A DNA stretch of 64,000 nucleotides from NCBI GenBank assembly GCA_041797745.1, contig JBHBZU010000053.1:1-64000 (forward strand), written 5' to 3'. Under the pieces are notes generated by a model that saw only the letters and a list, made by a program, of their open reading frames with translations, was not told where the DNA came from and did not search any database. How positions within the stretch are numbered: the first letter of the stretch is position 1; the number at the start of each line of letters is the position of its first letter. Below are positions 1 to 8,445 of the stretch, in pieces. This stretch comes from UBA3871 sp041797745 (GTDB lineage Bacteria; Bacillota; Clostridia; Peptostreptococcales; Anaerovoracaceae). Position numbers and translations under genes: made by a program.

Positions 1-721
1 AAATAAGCGGGAAACCTGTAGGATTCCCTGAAATTGAGAAAAATTATCAAAATTACCCCTAAAAATCATATCATTTGGAAAGGGAATTGTCAACAAAACT
101 GAAAAATGAGTTTACAATGTAAAAAATAGTTAAATGGCTAAATTTCAAGGTTTTCATTAGAAGAATAGGGAGGGTAATGTGGATAAATTTCAGGAATTAA
201 GCCTCTGAATCCCTGTATTTCAGGAGAAATATGCATATGAGTTGAGCCGGGTAATTGTAAACTTTTGTGGATAACTTTGTTTACGAATTGAAAAAGGGAT
301 AAACGTTGGAATTTCAACGTTTAGCTTTGTAAACCTTTTCAAGCGAACTTGAAAAATAAAATGACTAGTTTTGACAAATGACTTAAAACGTTGAAAAATG
401 TGGGTTTCAAGTGATAACACATCATGTATGGGTATAAGAGAGGAGAACCATTGGAATCTCTAAATTTGGATAAATTTTGTAAAGTGGAAGCAACTACCAA
501 TACATATACAAGATGGAAGCTATAAATTACAAGATTGGCGAAAAATGGGATAAAATAACAATAAAAGAAAGAAACGTTGAATTTTCAAAGGATGTGTGCA
601 TTTACAATACTTGTAAATGCACTTTGAAATTATAAAACTTACAAGACAACTCCTGGAATCTGCTAAAACCCTTGATTTTACATCATTTGCAGGGGGCTCA
701 TGGGTAAGGGGGGGATAAAAC
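1..721. other. AT-rich non-coding leader with DnaA boxes
   Basis: About 720 bases upstream of metG hold no convincing gene. The stretch is very AT-rich and carries two perfect DnaA boxes in the TGTGGATAA orientation at 178-186 and 266-274, a one-mismatch box (TTTGGATAA) at 465-473, and a perfect hairpin at 301-322 (AAACGTTG, six-base loop, CAACGTTT). Short motifs such as GTTTACA and GTAAACCTTTT recur and are found again at 3768-3811. It could be part of a replication origin or a DnaA-responsive region; sequence to the left would be needed to tell. Confidence 0.5.
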
Positions 722-750
722 TTGATTAAGGGGTCATGTTGGTATATAAT
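722..750 (+). promoter_or_regulatory. promoter of metG
   Basis: TTGATT at 722-727 and a consensus TATAAT at 745-750 are separated by 17 bases. Transcription would start near 757, giving an untranslated leader of about 85 bases before the metG ATG. No T-box specifier or antiterminator was recognised in that leader. Confidence 0.65.
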
Positions 751-841
751 TAATAAGTCTGAATGTGTTCATTTCACAAAGGACTCAGGGCGCCCATTTC
801 CATTAGATGTTGCGCTACTATTTTATTAAGAGGTTATAAAG

Positions 842-2764
842 ATGACAGAAAAGAACAAGGGAACATATTACTTAACTACCCCTATTTATTATCCTAGCGA
901 TAATCTCCATATCGGGCATACATATTGCACAGTTATGGCGGATGCGATGGCTAGATTTAAGAGAGCAACAGGATATGACGTAAGATTCTTAACCGGAACA
1001 GATGAGCACGGTCAGAAGATTCAGGATAAAGCAGACAAGGCCGGAGTTACACCGCAGCAGTATGTAGATAATATTGTTAGCGGTATCAAGGACTTGTGGA
1101 AGACTATGGAAATTTCCAATGATGACTTCATTAGAACCACAGAACCGAGACATATGAGAAGAGTACAAGCTATTTGGGATAAAATGGTGGCAAACGGAGA
1201 TATCTATAAAGGAAAGTACGAGGGACTCTATTGCACACCGTGCGAGGCCTTTTGGACTGAAAGCCAGTTAAAAGACGGTTGCTGCCCTGACTGTGGCAGA
1301 CCTGTTCAGCCGGCAAGTGAAGAAGCGTATTTTTTCAGACTTTCCAAGTATGCAGACAGATTATTAAAGCTGTATGAGGAACAGCCGAATTTCATTTGGC
1401 CGGAAACTCGTAAAAATGAGATGATTGCTTTTATTAATCAAGGGCTTGAGGATTTGTGCGTGTCAAGAACTACTTTTGACTGGGGGATTCCGGTTCCAAA
1501 TGATTCAAAGCATGTAATGTATGTGTGGGTGGATGCGCTTTCTAACTATCTTACAGCGTTGGGATATCCGGAAGAACAGGAACTTTACGAAAAGTATTGG
1601 CCGGCAACTCATTTAGTTGGTAAGGAAATCGTTAGATTCCACGGTATTATTTGGCCGGCAATGCTTATGTCAGCAGGTCTTCCTCTGCCGAAGCAGATTA
1701 TTGGTCATGGATGGCTATTAATGAATGGCGGCAAGATGAGCAAGTCCAAGGGAAATGTGGTGGATCCTGTTAAACTCATTGAAAGATACGGAGTAGACGC
1801 TTTGAAGTATTTTCTTCTTAGAGAATATACCTTTGGTCAAGACGGTCTCTTCACAAATGAAGTTCTCCTAAAGAGAATGAACTACGACCTTGCAAATGAT
1901 TTGGGAAATCTTGTATCAAGAACTGTGTCCATGATAGAAAAGTATTGCGGCGGCTATATTCCAAGCGCAGCTAAAGAAAACATCGGACCGGACGAAGAAC
2001 TGAAGAAAATCGCGGTTTCCGCAGCAGATAAGGTTGAAGAGCAGATGGATAAATATGCTTTCAACATGGCGCTGGAAGAAATTTGGATTATTGCAAGACG
2101 TGCAAATAAATATATTGACGAAACAGCACCGTGGGTATTGGCAAAGGAGGCAGACAGCAAGGAACGTTTGGATGCGGTAATGCACAACCTGGCAGAATGC
2201 CTGAGAATCATATCAATATTGATTCATCCGTTCATGCACACCACAGCTAAAAATATAAGAAAACAGCTTGGCATTTGGTATGCCGATCCGCAATGGGAAG
2301 AAGCAAAGGTCTTTGATATGCTGGAGGGCGATCAGGTGAAAAAGGGAGCTGCGTTGTTCCCGAGACTTGATATTGAAAAGGAACTGGCAGAACTGGAAGC
2401 AATGAACCGGCCTGAAGAGCCGGAAAGTATTCCCCTGGAGTTAAAGGCACCTATTGAATTTGAGGATTTTGATAAGATTGACCTTAGAGTAGGCAGTATT
2501 TTAGAAGCTGAAAAACATCCAAAGGCGGATAAACTTTTGATCTTTAAGGTTAAAATGGGCACAGAAATCCGTCAGATTATATCAGGAGTAGCACAGCACT
2601 TTAAGCCTGAGGAAATGGTAGGAAAGAAAGTAATTGTAGTTGCCAACCTAAAACCTCGCCAGCTTAGAGGCCTTGAATCAAAGGGTATGATTATCTTTGC
2701 AGACAATGGCGAAAAGCTGGAACTGGTTACTACAGAAGCAGAAGACGGCAACGCAGTGAATTAA
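842..2764 (+). CDS. metG: methionine--tRNA ligase
   Basis: Cytoplasmic class I aminoacyl-tRNA synthetase that charges tRNA-Met with methionine using ATP. The HIGH signature is at residues 23-26 and the KMSKSKGN loop at about 298-305. A zinc-knuckle insertion is visible (CTPCEAFW and CCPDCGRP, around residues 130-160). The last 100 residues form the tRNA-binding OB-fold domain (FDKIDLRVGSILEAEKHPKA) that some bacteria carry as a separate beta chain. At 640 residues it is normal for the fused form. It is followed 75 bases later by tatD, a common Firmicute neighbour. The ATG follows a modest AAGAGG ribosome site. Confidence 0.97.
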   Translation: MTEKNKGTYYLTTPIYYPSDNLHIGHTYCTVMADAMARFKRATGYDVRFLTGTDEHGQKIQDKADKAGVTPQQYVDNIVSGIKDLWKTMEISNDDFIRTTEPRHMRRVQAIWDKMVANGDIYKGKYEGLYCTPCEAFWTESQLKDGCCPDCGRPVQPASEEAYFFRLSKYADRLLKLYEEQPNFIWPETRKNEMIAFINQGLEDLCVSRTTFDWGIPVPNDSKHVMYVWVDALSNYLTALGYPEEQELYEKYWPATHLVGKEIVRFHGIIWPAMLMSAGLPLPKQIIGHGWLLMNGGKMSKSKGNVVDPVKLIERYGVDALKYFLLREYTFGQDGLFTNEVLLKRMNYDLANDLGNLVSRTVSMIEKYCGGYIPSAAKENIGPDEELKKIAVSAADKVEEQMDKYAFNMALEEIWIIARRANKYIDETAPWVLAKEADSKERLDAVMHNLAECLRIISILIHPFMHTTAKNIRKQLGIWYADPQWEEAKVFDMLEGDQVKKGAALFPRLDIEKELAELEAMNRPEEPESIPLELKAPIEFEDFDKIDLRVGSILEAEKHPKADKLLIFKVKMGTEIRQIISGVAQHFKPEEMVGKKVIVVANLKPRQLRGLESKGMIIFADNGEKLELVTTEAEDGNAVN

Positions 2765-2769
2765 ATTCC

Positions 2770-2796
2770 AGTTGCGTATTACATAGTGTATTACGC
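2770..2796. repeat. inverted repeat between metG and tatD
   Basis: TTGCGTA and TACGCAA form a seven-base stem that continues after one T:T mismatch. No T-run follows, so it is not a clear terminator; it could be an mRNA hairpin or an operator. Confidence 0.4.
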
Positions 2797-2839
2797 AAGA
2801 CGTTGTACATAAGGCTTATAATAGCTAAAAGGAGAAAAG

Positions 2840-3706
2840 ATGCACTTATATGATTCACATGCACACATAAATGAAGATGGTTTTAATGAGGAACAGAGAG
2901 CAGCTTTTATCGAAAAGATTCAGGCCGGAATAAATTCCGGTCTTCTTTTATACGTAAATGATATCGGATATGATTTAGAAAGCTCTTTACTTGCCACTAA
3001 ACACGCAGGGAAGTATCCGTGGTGCTATGCTGTAGTTGGTTGTCATCCTCATGGGGCAGATGATTTTGATGAAGAACAGTATGAAATGATAAATGCTTTA
3101 GCTAAAAGAGAAAAGGTGGTGGCTATAGGCGAGATAGGTTTAGACTATCACTATGATAATTCAGATAGAGAAAATCAAAAATATTGGTTTAGACGGCAAA
3201 TTCAGTTGGCAAATCAGTTACATTTGCCTATTGTAATACACGAAAGGGAAGCGGCAGAGGACTGCATGAATATTCTTAAGGAAGAGGGGGCTTTTTCGGA
3301 AGAAAGAAAATCATGGTTTCCCAAAAGAGTTGTGGGAACCACGGCAGAGGGGCAACCTAAACTTGAAGCAGACGCCAGAGTTCTCCTGCATTGTTTCAGC
3401 GGAAGTGCCGAAATGGGCAAACAGTATGTGAAACTCGGAGCTACACTTTCCATAGCGGGACCGGTTACTTATAAGAATGCACGAAAGACCGTTGAAGTTG
3501 CGTATGATATACCCCTTGTATATTTGCTTATAGAAACAGATTCACCATACTTAACCCCTGTACCTTTCAGAGGACAGAGGAACAATCCTGTTAATGTAGA
3601 ATTTGTTGCCGAGAAAATTGCTGAAATCAAGGGAATAGAGGCTTTGGAGGTGGCAAGAGCCACTTGTAAAAATGCTAAAATATTTTTCAATATACAAGGG
3701 AATTAA
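2840..3706 (+). CDS. tatD: TatD family metal-dependent hydrolase (DNase)
   Basis: TIM-barrel amidohydrolase-like enzyme; family members are Mg-dependent exonucleases or deoxyribonucleases acting in the cytoplasm. Metal ligands are visible in order: SHAHI near the start, IGEIGLDYHYD, VIHERE, LLHCFSG and ETDSPYL. At 288 residues it is about 30 longer than the usual 255-260. The extra residues sit between HERE and LLHCFSG (around 150-180) and look like a surface insertion. The start follows AAAGGAGAAAAG. A TATAAT at 2817-2822 may give it a promoter of its own, but no good -35 box is present. Confidence 0.9.
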   Translation: MHLYDSHAHINEDGFNEEQRAAFIEKIQAGINSGLLLYVNDIGYDLESSLLATKHAGKYPWCYAVVGCHPHGADDFDEEQYEMINALAKREKVVAIGEIGLDYHYDNSDRENQKYWFRRQIQLANQLHLPIVIHEREAAEDCMNILKEEGAFSEERKSWFPKRVVGTTAEGQPKLEADARVLLHCFSGSAEMGKQYVKLGATLSIAGPVTYKNARKTVEVAYDIPLVYLLIETDSPYLTPVPFRGQRNNPVNVEFVAEKIAEIKGIEALEVARATCKNAKIFFNIQGN

Positions 3707-3922
3707 GAAAAAAGCATTGTAATACGGATGGTAATACGCCAAATTCACTGATACGAACTTTTGGCTGAAATCTCAACATTTTTCGTAAACCTTTTTAAAA
3801 ATGAGGTTTACATTTCGCTCTAAAATTCACCCTAAAATATGTGATACGCGAAAATAAATTGTTGCTTCATGTTGTTTAGAATAGAACTTGGAAGGAAAGA
3901 GATAAAACTTTTCAATTATGTC
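3707..3922. repeat. AT-rich spacer related to the metG leader
   Basis: No gene is visible. Bases 3768-3811 resemble 307-350 (a CAACrTTT core followed by GTAAACCTTTT), and AAAAATGAGGTTTACA at 3796-3811 resembles bases 101-116. TAAACC and GGTTTA form a hairpin here. Diverged copies of the same AT-rich repeat therefore lie on both sides of metG-tatD. Confidence 0.4.
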
Positions 3923-4132
3923 CTACAGTGTCTTTTCTATAATCATTTTCGGGGAGCCATCTTCCAGTGAATTGTATTCATCATAGTGAATATGGCTTCC
4001 GGGGCAAGACTTCGCCAATTTCAAAAGCTGATTTGCCAAAGATACCAAGCCCTCTTTGTTTGCTTGAATAGTGATTTTCTTGCAATCGGCTTCCGCTTTA
4101 ATAATGAATCCATCTATCCAATCTATTTCCAT
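3923..4132 (-). CDS. small protein, possible Imm32-type immunity protein
   Basis: A 69-residue acidic protein. Its core (ANKEGLVSLANQLLKLAK, then GSHIHYDEYNSLEDGS and MIIEKTL) matches my memory of the Imm32 family of polymorphic-toxin immunity proteins. The family call is recall, not a search. The ATG at 4132 is chosen because GGAGG lies 8 bases upstream; a TTG at 4147 would overlap that site. No partner toxin gene is seen nearby; it stands alone between tatD and tilS, convergent with tatD. The function could equally be housekeeping. Confidence 0.6.
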   Translation of the reverse strand: MEIDWIDGFIIKAEADCKKITIQANKEGLVSLANQLLKLAKSCPGSHIHYDEYNSLEDGSPKMIIEKTL

Positions 4133-4212
4133 CACATTGTCCTCCAAATTCTAATTCTTTATATACCAATCCATTCCCTTTTAACCGATTATCTCAAAAA
4201 CGGAAATAAATA

Positions 4213-5700
4213 TTAGCGATAGTTGCCGGTGTAACGGGACTTCTTTAAACCGGTATTGAGACCTGTGATATCGTCGCCTAAAATTAGTAGGACTTCTCTA
4301 CCCATACAAAGAAGCGGAATTTGGTCTCGTAAGTGAGCCGGAATTTTAGTATCCGTGAAGAAGTCCTGAATCTTTTTGGTGATGAGTTCAGAACCGGATT
4401 TCAGAATTATGTAGTCTCCGTCTCTACGAGAGCGGAGTTGGAACGCTGTGCCTATATATTCAGGAGGGTTTGAAAGGCGAATGTTGAGCTCTTTTAAAGG
4501 GCCGTCTACGGTAATGATTACCGCGTTTCGTCTAGTAGCCTCTTCTCCCAGTTCTTCTGCAATAATATGGTCTGAATCGTTCATAACCGATATACTATAA
4601 CTGGCAAAATTACTTGCTTCTCCGTCAGCAGAGTCCAACCCTGTCTTAAATTTTACAGATGTATTTCGGAGCAGTAACTTGCCGTAGGAAATGGTCATAA
4701 TGAAATTGTGCGGAAAATGCAAGTCGGAACCCACCTTACCGTTTTCTATCATATCGTCTGCGGCGCTTAAATGGCTGCGACTGATATCAGCTGTAAGTCC
4801 GATTTTACCAAAAGCCAAAACCAAGGTTCTGTGGCGAATCGCCTTATGAACATTTGCAATCATTGCATGGTCAAGCGCAATTTCCGAAGAACTTTTAGCT
4901 AAAGTAGCTTTGCCTAAAAGCTGGTTGCTTTCATGCCAAAAGTAGTCCTTATCTTCTTGGGCAATGTCTGCCAGGCGGGAAAGACTCTCAACTATGCTGG
5001 GATTATACTCTTTTTCTATGGTTGGAATCAGTTTAAGCCTGATGTGATTTCTGGTGTATATCGGTTCTTCATTTGTCTTGTCTATACAAGGCTTTAAATT
5101 GCGGTGTTCTATATAGTCCTCAATTTCGGTTCTGGTGCAGCTCAGCAACGGCCTTATAATAGTGAAGCCTGCGGCGCTTAAACGGGAATACTCGATACCT
5201 GCCAATCCGTCCACACCGGTACCTCGCATAAGGCGGAAAAGCAGAGTTTCCGCTTGATCGTTGGCATTGTGGGCAACGGCAATCTTTATGCGACTTTTGA
5301 TGTTGCTTACATTTGCAGAGCCCTCCATGAAAGTTTTGCCCACTTGGTCAAAGGAACTGTATCTCAGCTCACGACCGGCTTCTTCACAAGACTTTCCGCT
5401 TTGGTGAGCGAGCTCATTGCAGTCACCGGAGAAGACGTAACAAGGGACATTGCGACTGATACAAAAATCTTCAACAAATTTCTGGTCGGCATCGGCCTCT
5501 GAACCTCGAAGCCCATGATTTACGTGCACTGCTGCAAGGCGCAGGTTACGGCTTTCGCTAATGCGTTTAAGACAATCGAAAAGACAGAGCGAATCAGGTC
5601 CGCCGGATAAGGCGATAATGATAATGTCGCCGTCTTCGATGAGGTTTCGATAGTCAACAGTTTCAATAAATTTTTCAATTAATTTATTCTTTAATGCCAT
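4213..5700 (-). CDS. tilS: tRNA(Ile)-lysidine synthase
   Basis: Modifies C34 of the AUA-reading tRNA-Ile to lysidine using ATP and lysine, an essential decoding step. The N-type ATP pyrophosphatase loop IALSGGPDS is near residue 40, followed by HVNHGLRG and AHNANDQAETLLFRL, which are typical of the family. The C-terminal part (FQLRSRRDGDYI) matches the substrate-binding TilS C domain. The ATG at 5700 is preferred because AAAGGTG lies just upstream; an in-frame ATG at 5724 has no such site. It is divergent from ftsH; in many Firmicutes tilS, hpt and ftsH are co-oriented, so the order is rearranged and hpt is absent here. Confidence 0.93.
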   Translation of the reverse strand: MALKNKLIEKFIETVDYRNLIEDGDIIIIALSGGPDSLCLFDCLKRISESRNLRLAAVHVNHGLRGSEADADQKFVEDFCISRNVPCYVFSGDCNELAHQSGKSCEEAGRELRYSSFDQVGKTFMEGSANVSNIKSRIKIAVAHNANDQAETLLFRLMRGTGVDGLAGIEYSRLSAAGFTIIRPLLSCTRTEIEDYIEHRNLKPCIDKTNEEPIYTRNHIRLKLIPTIEKEYNPSIVESLSRLADIAQEDKDYFWHESNQLLGKATLAKSSSEIALDHAMIANVHKAIRHRTLVLAFGKIGLTADISRSHLSAADDMIENGKVGSDLHFPHNFIMTISYGKLLLRNTSVKFKTGLDSADGEASNFASYSISVMNDSDHIIAEELGEEATRRNAVIITVDGPLKELNIRLSNPPEYIGTAFQLRSRRDGDYIILKSGSELITKKIQDFFTDTKIPAHLRDQIPLLCMGREVLLILGDDITGLNTGLKKSRYTGNYR

Positions 5701-5755
5701 GTGAACACCTTTGAAATTTCTCACTACTTTTTACTTAAGCTAACTTAATAAAGTC

Positions 5756-5800
5756 ATACCATGTTTGCATGGTATAATTCAGCCATAGTTTGTATGGTAT
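5756..5800 (+). repeat. hairpin and tandem TGGTATAAT motifs
   Basis: ATACCATG (5756-5763) pairs perfectly with CATGGTAT (5768-5775) over a four-base loop. The segment is then partly repeated, so that TGGTATAATTC occurs twice, each copy matching an extended -10 box (TGnTATAAT). It lies between the divergent tilS and ftsH genes and could be a promoter, an operator or a decayed repeat. Confidence 0.45.
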
Positions 5801-5888
5801 AATTCGCCATATGCGATTTTGCTGAAGTTTATGAAGCAAAATAATTGCAGGGCTGTATGATTTTTATATAATGACTGCTTTAGCAGTT

Positions 5889-6039
5889 ATTATATCATAT
5901 CTTTGATTGTATAAATTACATAGGAAGATATGATGAAATAGCTGTGTAACTTGGGGCTATTATATCATATCTTTGAATATATAAGGTACATAGGAAGATA
6001 TGATGAAATGACTATGTAACTTGGGGTCATTATATCACA
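5889..6039 (+). repeat. tandem 70-bp palindromic repeat, two units
   Basis: Two consecutive units, 5889-5958 and 5959-6028, keep an exact 70-base period; a third begins at 6029 (ATTATATCA) and stops. Each unit contains ATCATATCTT and AAGATATGAT in inverted orientation, followed by ATGAC and GTCAT as a second small inverted repeat. The same unit occurs at 50634-50725, so this is a dispersed element and not a local duplication only. Confidence 0.8.
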
Positions 6040-6204
6040 AAATGAACATTCCTGAAAGGTGAACATAGGCGGAAGCGCTACAAACATCGGCGTAAAAGCT
6101 ATGAAGCACCATATTAAAAGTTTTAAAAAGGTATTTTTAAAAACGTGTTTCTAAAAACATATAGGGGGTACATATAGGGTACATGTCATTGAGGATTAAT
6201 TTCC

Positions 6205-6233
6205 TTGAAACATGAGGTCGGATATGATAGAAT
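6205..6233 (+). promoter_or_regulatory. promoter of ftsH
   Basis: TTGAAA at 6205-6210 and TAGAAT at 6228-6233 are spaced by 17 bases. The expected start is near 6240, leaving a short leader with AGGAGG at 6253-6258. Confidence 0.65.
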
Positions 6234-6268
6234 AGAACGACTATAGTATTATAGGAGGATTATGAGAA

Positions 6269-8413
6269 TTGAACAGACTAGTAAAAAATATAGGCGTGTA
6301 TGTGATGATTTTTGTGGTTGTATTCTCTATGGCGTATTTTTATCGGGGAATGCCAAAAGAAGAAATCAAAGAACTTTCACTTTCTAAATTTATTCAAGAA
6401 TTGGAAAAGGAAAACGTTACTTCCGTTAATCTGAAAGAGGAAAATCAGAGTAACGTAAGAACTATACAAGGTGAGCTGAAAGATGGAACAAAGTTTATAT
6501 GCTATGTACCTACTTATATAGAGATAAGCTACTTGGATGAAACTTACTTCTTCCCACAGGTAAAGAGCGGTGTTTTGAAAAATTATTCATCAGACGCACC
6601 TAAATATACTCCGTGGTATGTAAGCATTTTGCCAACAGTATTGATTCTTATAGTAATGATAGTATTCTTCGTTATGATTATGAATCAGAACGGCAATGGC
6701 AAGGCAATGCAGTTTGGAAGATCCAGAGCCAGATTGGCAAAGGATTCCGAGTTGAAGAGAATCACTTTTAATGAAGTAGCAGGTCTTGAAGAAGAGAAAA
6801 AGGAACTTGAAGAAATAGTAGATTTCCTCAAGAATCCAAAGAAATACAATATGTTAGGCGCACGTATTCCTAAGGGTGTACTTTTAGTAGGCCCTCCGGG
6901 AACAGGTAAGACTTACATATCTAAAGCTACCGCAGGTGAAGCAGGAGTTCCGTTTTACACCATATCAGGTTCCGACTTTGTTGAAATGTTTGTAGGTGTT
7001 GGAGCTTCCAGAGTAAGAGACCTCTTCGACCAAGCTAAAAAGAATGCGCCTTGTATCATTTTCATTGACGAAATTGACGCAGTAGGACGTAAGCGTGGAG
7101 CAGGCTTGGGAGGCGGACACGATGAGAGAGAGCAGACCTTAAATCAGATGTTGGTTGAGATGGACGGATTTGCTGAAAACAGTGGTATTATCGTTATGGC
7201 GGCTACCAACCGTCCCGACATTTTAGACCCTGCCCTTTTAAGAGCGGGACGTTTCGACAGACAAGTCGTTATCGGTGCCCCTGACATCAAGGGTAGAGAG
7301 GAGATTTTCAAGGTTCACTCCAAAAACAAGCCTTTGGCTGAAGAAGTTGATTTGAAAGTTTTGGCAAGAAGAACTCCGGGGTTCACTCCGGCAGACATAG
7401 AAAATCTTTTGAACGAAGCTGCATTGCTTACAGCGCGCAGAAACGGGCTTAAGATTCGTATGGATGAAATTGAAGAAGCTGTTACCAAGGTGATAGCCGG
7501 CCCTGAAAAGAAGTCCAGAGTTATTTCAGAAGACGAGCGCAGCCTTACTGCTTATCATGAAGCAGGTCATGCGGTGGTGGCGGCATCTCTTCCAAACAGT
7601 GACCCTGTTCATCAGATTACTATTATTCCTAGAGGCATGGCAGGCGGATTTACCATGACTTTGCCTAAGGAAGAAAAGTACTATCTTACTAAAAAGAAGA
7701 TGGAAGAGCAGATTATTCATCTTTTGGGCGGACGTGTTGCGGAAGAACTCAAGCGTGAGGATGTTTCCACAGGTGCTTCAAATGATATTATGAGAGCTAC
7801 CGAAATAGCCAGAAATATGGTTACGAAGTACGGATTTTCAGAGAAACTGGGTCTTGTAAACTACGCTTCCTCTGATGAAGTTTTCTTGGGCAAAGATTTT
7901 GCTACTCACAAGAACTATTCAGAAGAAGTTGCCAGCGAAATTGACGAAGAAATTAAGGCTATCGTAGACTCTTGCTATGAAAAGGCAAAGCAGATTCTCG
8001 TGGAACACGATAATGAGCTTGAAAACGTGGCAAAGGCTCTTCTTGAGCTGGAAACTCTGGATGCAGAACAGTTTAAGGATATCTTTGAGGGCAAATTCAC
8101 TCCTGAAGAGTTGGTTGCCAAAGCGGAAGATAAACATAAGGCGATACATGAAACCAATGAAGCCGAAGCGGCAGAGAGTAAGCGTAGAGTTAAAGAAGAG
8201 ATGAAACGCTTGCAGGAACAGGCCAAGGAAGAACTCTTGAAAACTGTAAGAGAATCAGGAGTTGAAGAAAATGTCCTCGAAAGCTTGGAGCAAATGATTA
8301 AAGACGCCAAGGGTAGCGGCTCCGAGGAAGAGGCAGACGCTGTCGAGGAACAGCTTGCTGATGAGGCTGCCGACGAGGAAGCTGAAGATGACGTTGATAA
8401 AACAGATAAATAA
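6269..8413 (+). CDS. ftsH: ATP-dependent zinc metalloprotease FtsH
   Basis: Membrane-anchored AAA+ protease that degrades misfolded and regulatory membrane and cytosolic proteins. Membrane segments are at about residues 8-26 and 118-138, with an extracytoplasmic stretch between them. Walker A GPPGTGKT is at 208-215, Walker B IIFIDEID follows, and the zinc motif HEAGH is at 430-434. It is 714 residues long because of an acidic, Lys/Glu-rich, probably coiled C-terminal tail of about 90 residues. The start is a TTG ten bases after AGGAGG. An ATG at 6262 lies between the two but is out of frame and opens a short overlapping frame. Confidence 0.97.
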   Translation: MNRLVKNIGVYVMIFVVVFSMAYFYRGMPKEEIKELSLSKFIQELEKENVTSVNLKEENQSNVRTIQGELKDGTKFICYVPTYIEISYLDETYFFPQVKSGVLKNYSSDAPKYTPWYVSILPTVLILIVMIVFFVMIMNQNGNGKAMQFGRSRARLAKDSELKRITFNEVAGLEEEKKELEEIVDFLKNPKKYNMLGARIPKGVLLVGPPGTGKTYISKATAGEAGVPFYTISGSDFVEMFVGVGASRVRDLFDQAKKNAPCIIFIDEIDAVGRKRGAGLGGGHDEREQTLNQMLVEMDGFAENSGIIVMAATNRPDILDPALLRAGRFDRQVVIGAPDIKGREEIFKVHSKNKPLAEEVDLKVLARRTPGFTPADIENLLNEAALLTARRNGLKIRMDEIEEAVTKVIAGPEKKSRVISEDERSLTAYHEAGHAVVAASLPNSDPVHQITIIPRGMAGGFTMTLPKEEKYYLTKKKMEEQIIHLLGGRVAEELKREDVSTGASNDIMRATEIARNMVTKYGFSEKLGLVNYASSDEVFLGKDFATHKNYSEEVASEIDEEIKAIVDSCYEKAKQILVEHDNELENVAKALLELETLDAEQFKDIFEGKFTPEELVAKAEDKHKAIHETNEAEAAESKRRVKEEMKRLQEQAKEELLKTVRESGVEENVLESLEQMIKDAKGSGSEEEADAVEEQLADEAADEEAEDDVDKTDK

Positions 8414-8445
8414 AAAAGTTCTTTTGCGGTTCCTTATTTATAAAT

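Noticed and set aside
220..420. 66-codon minus-strand frame in the metG leader
   Set aside because: Low-complexity composition, no ribosome site, and it covers the DnaA boxes and a hairpin.
757..841. T-box or SAM riboswitch in front of metG
   Set aside because: The leader after the predicted start is only 85 bases and shows neither a TGGNACCGCG-type block nor a terminator.
5889..6039. CRISPR array
   Set aside because: Only two full units with internal palindromes and no unique spacers; they are direct tandem copies.
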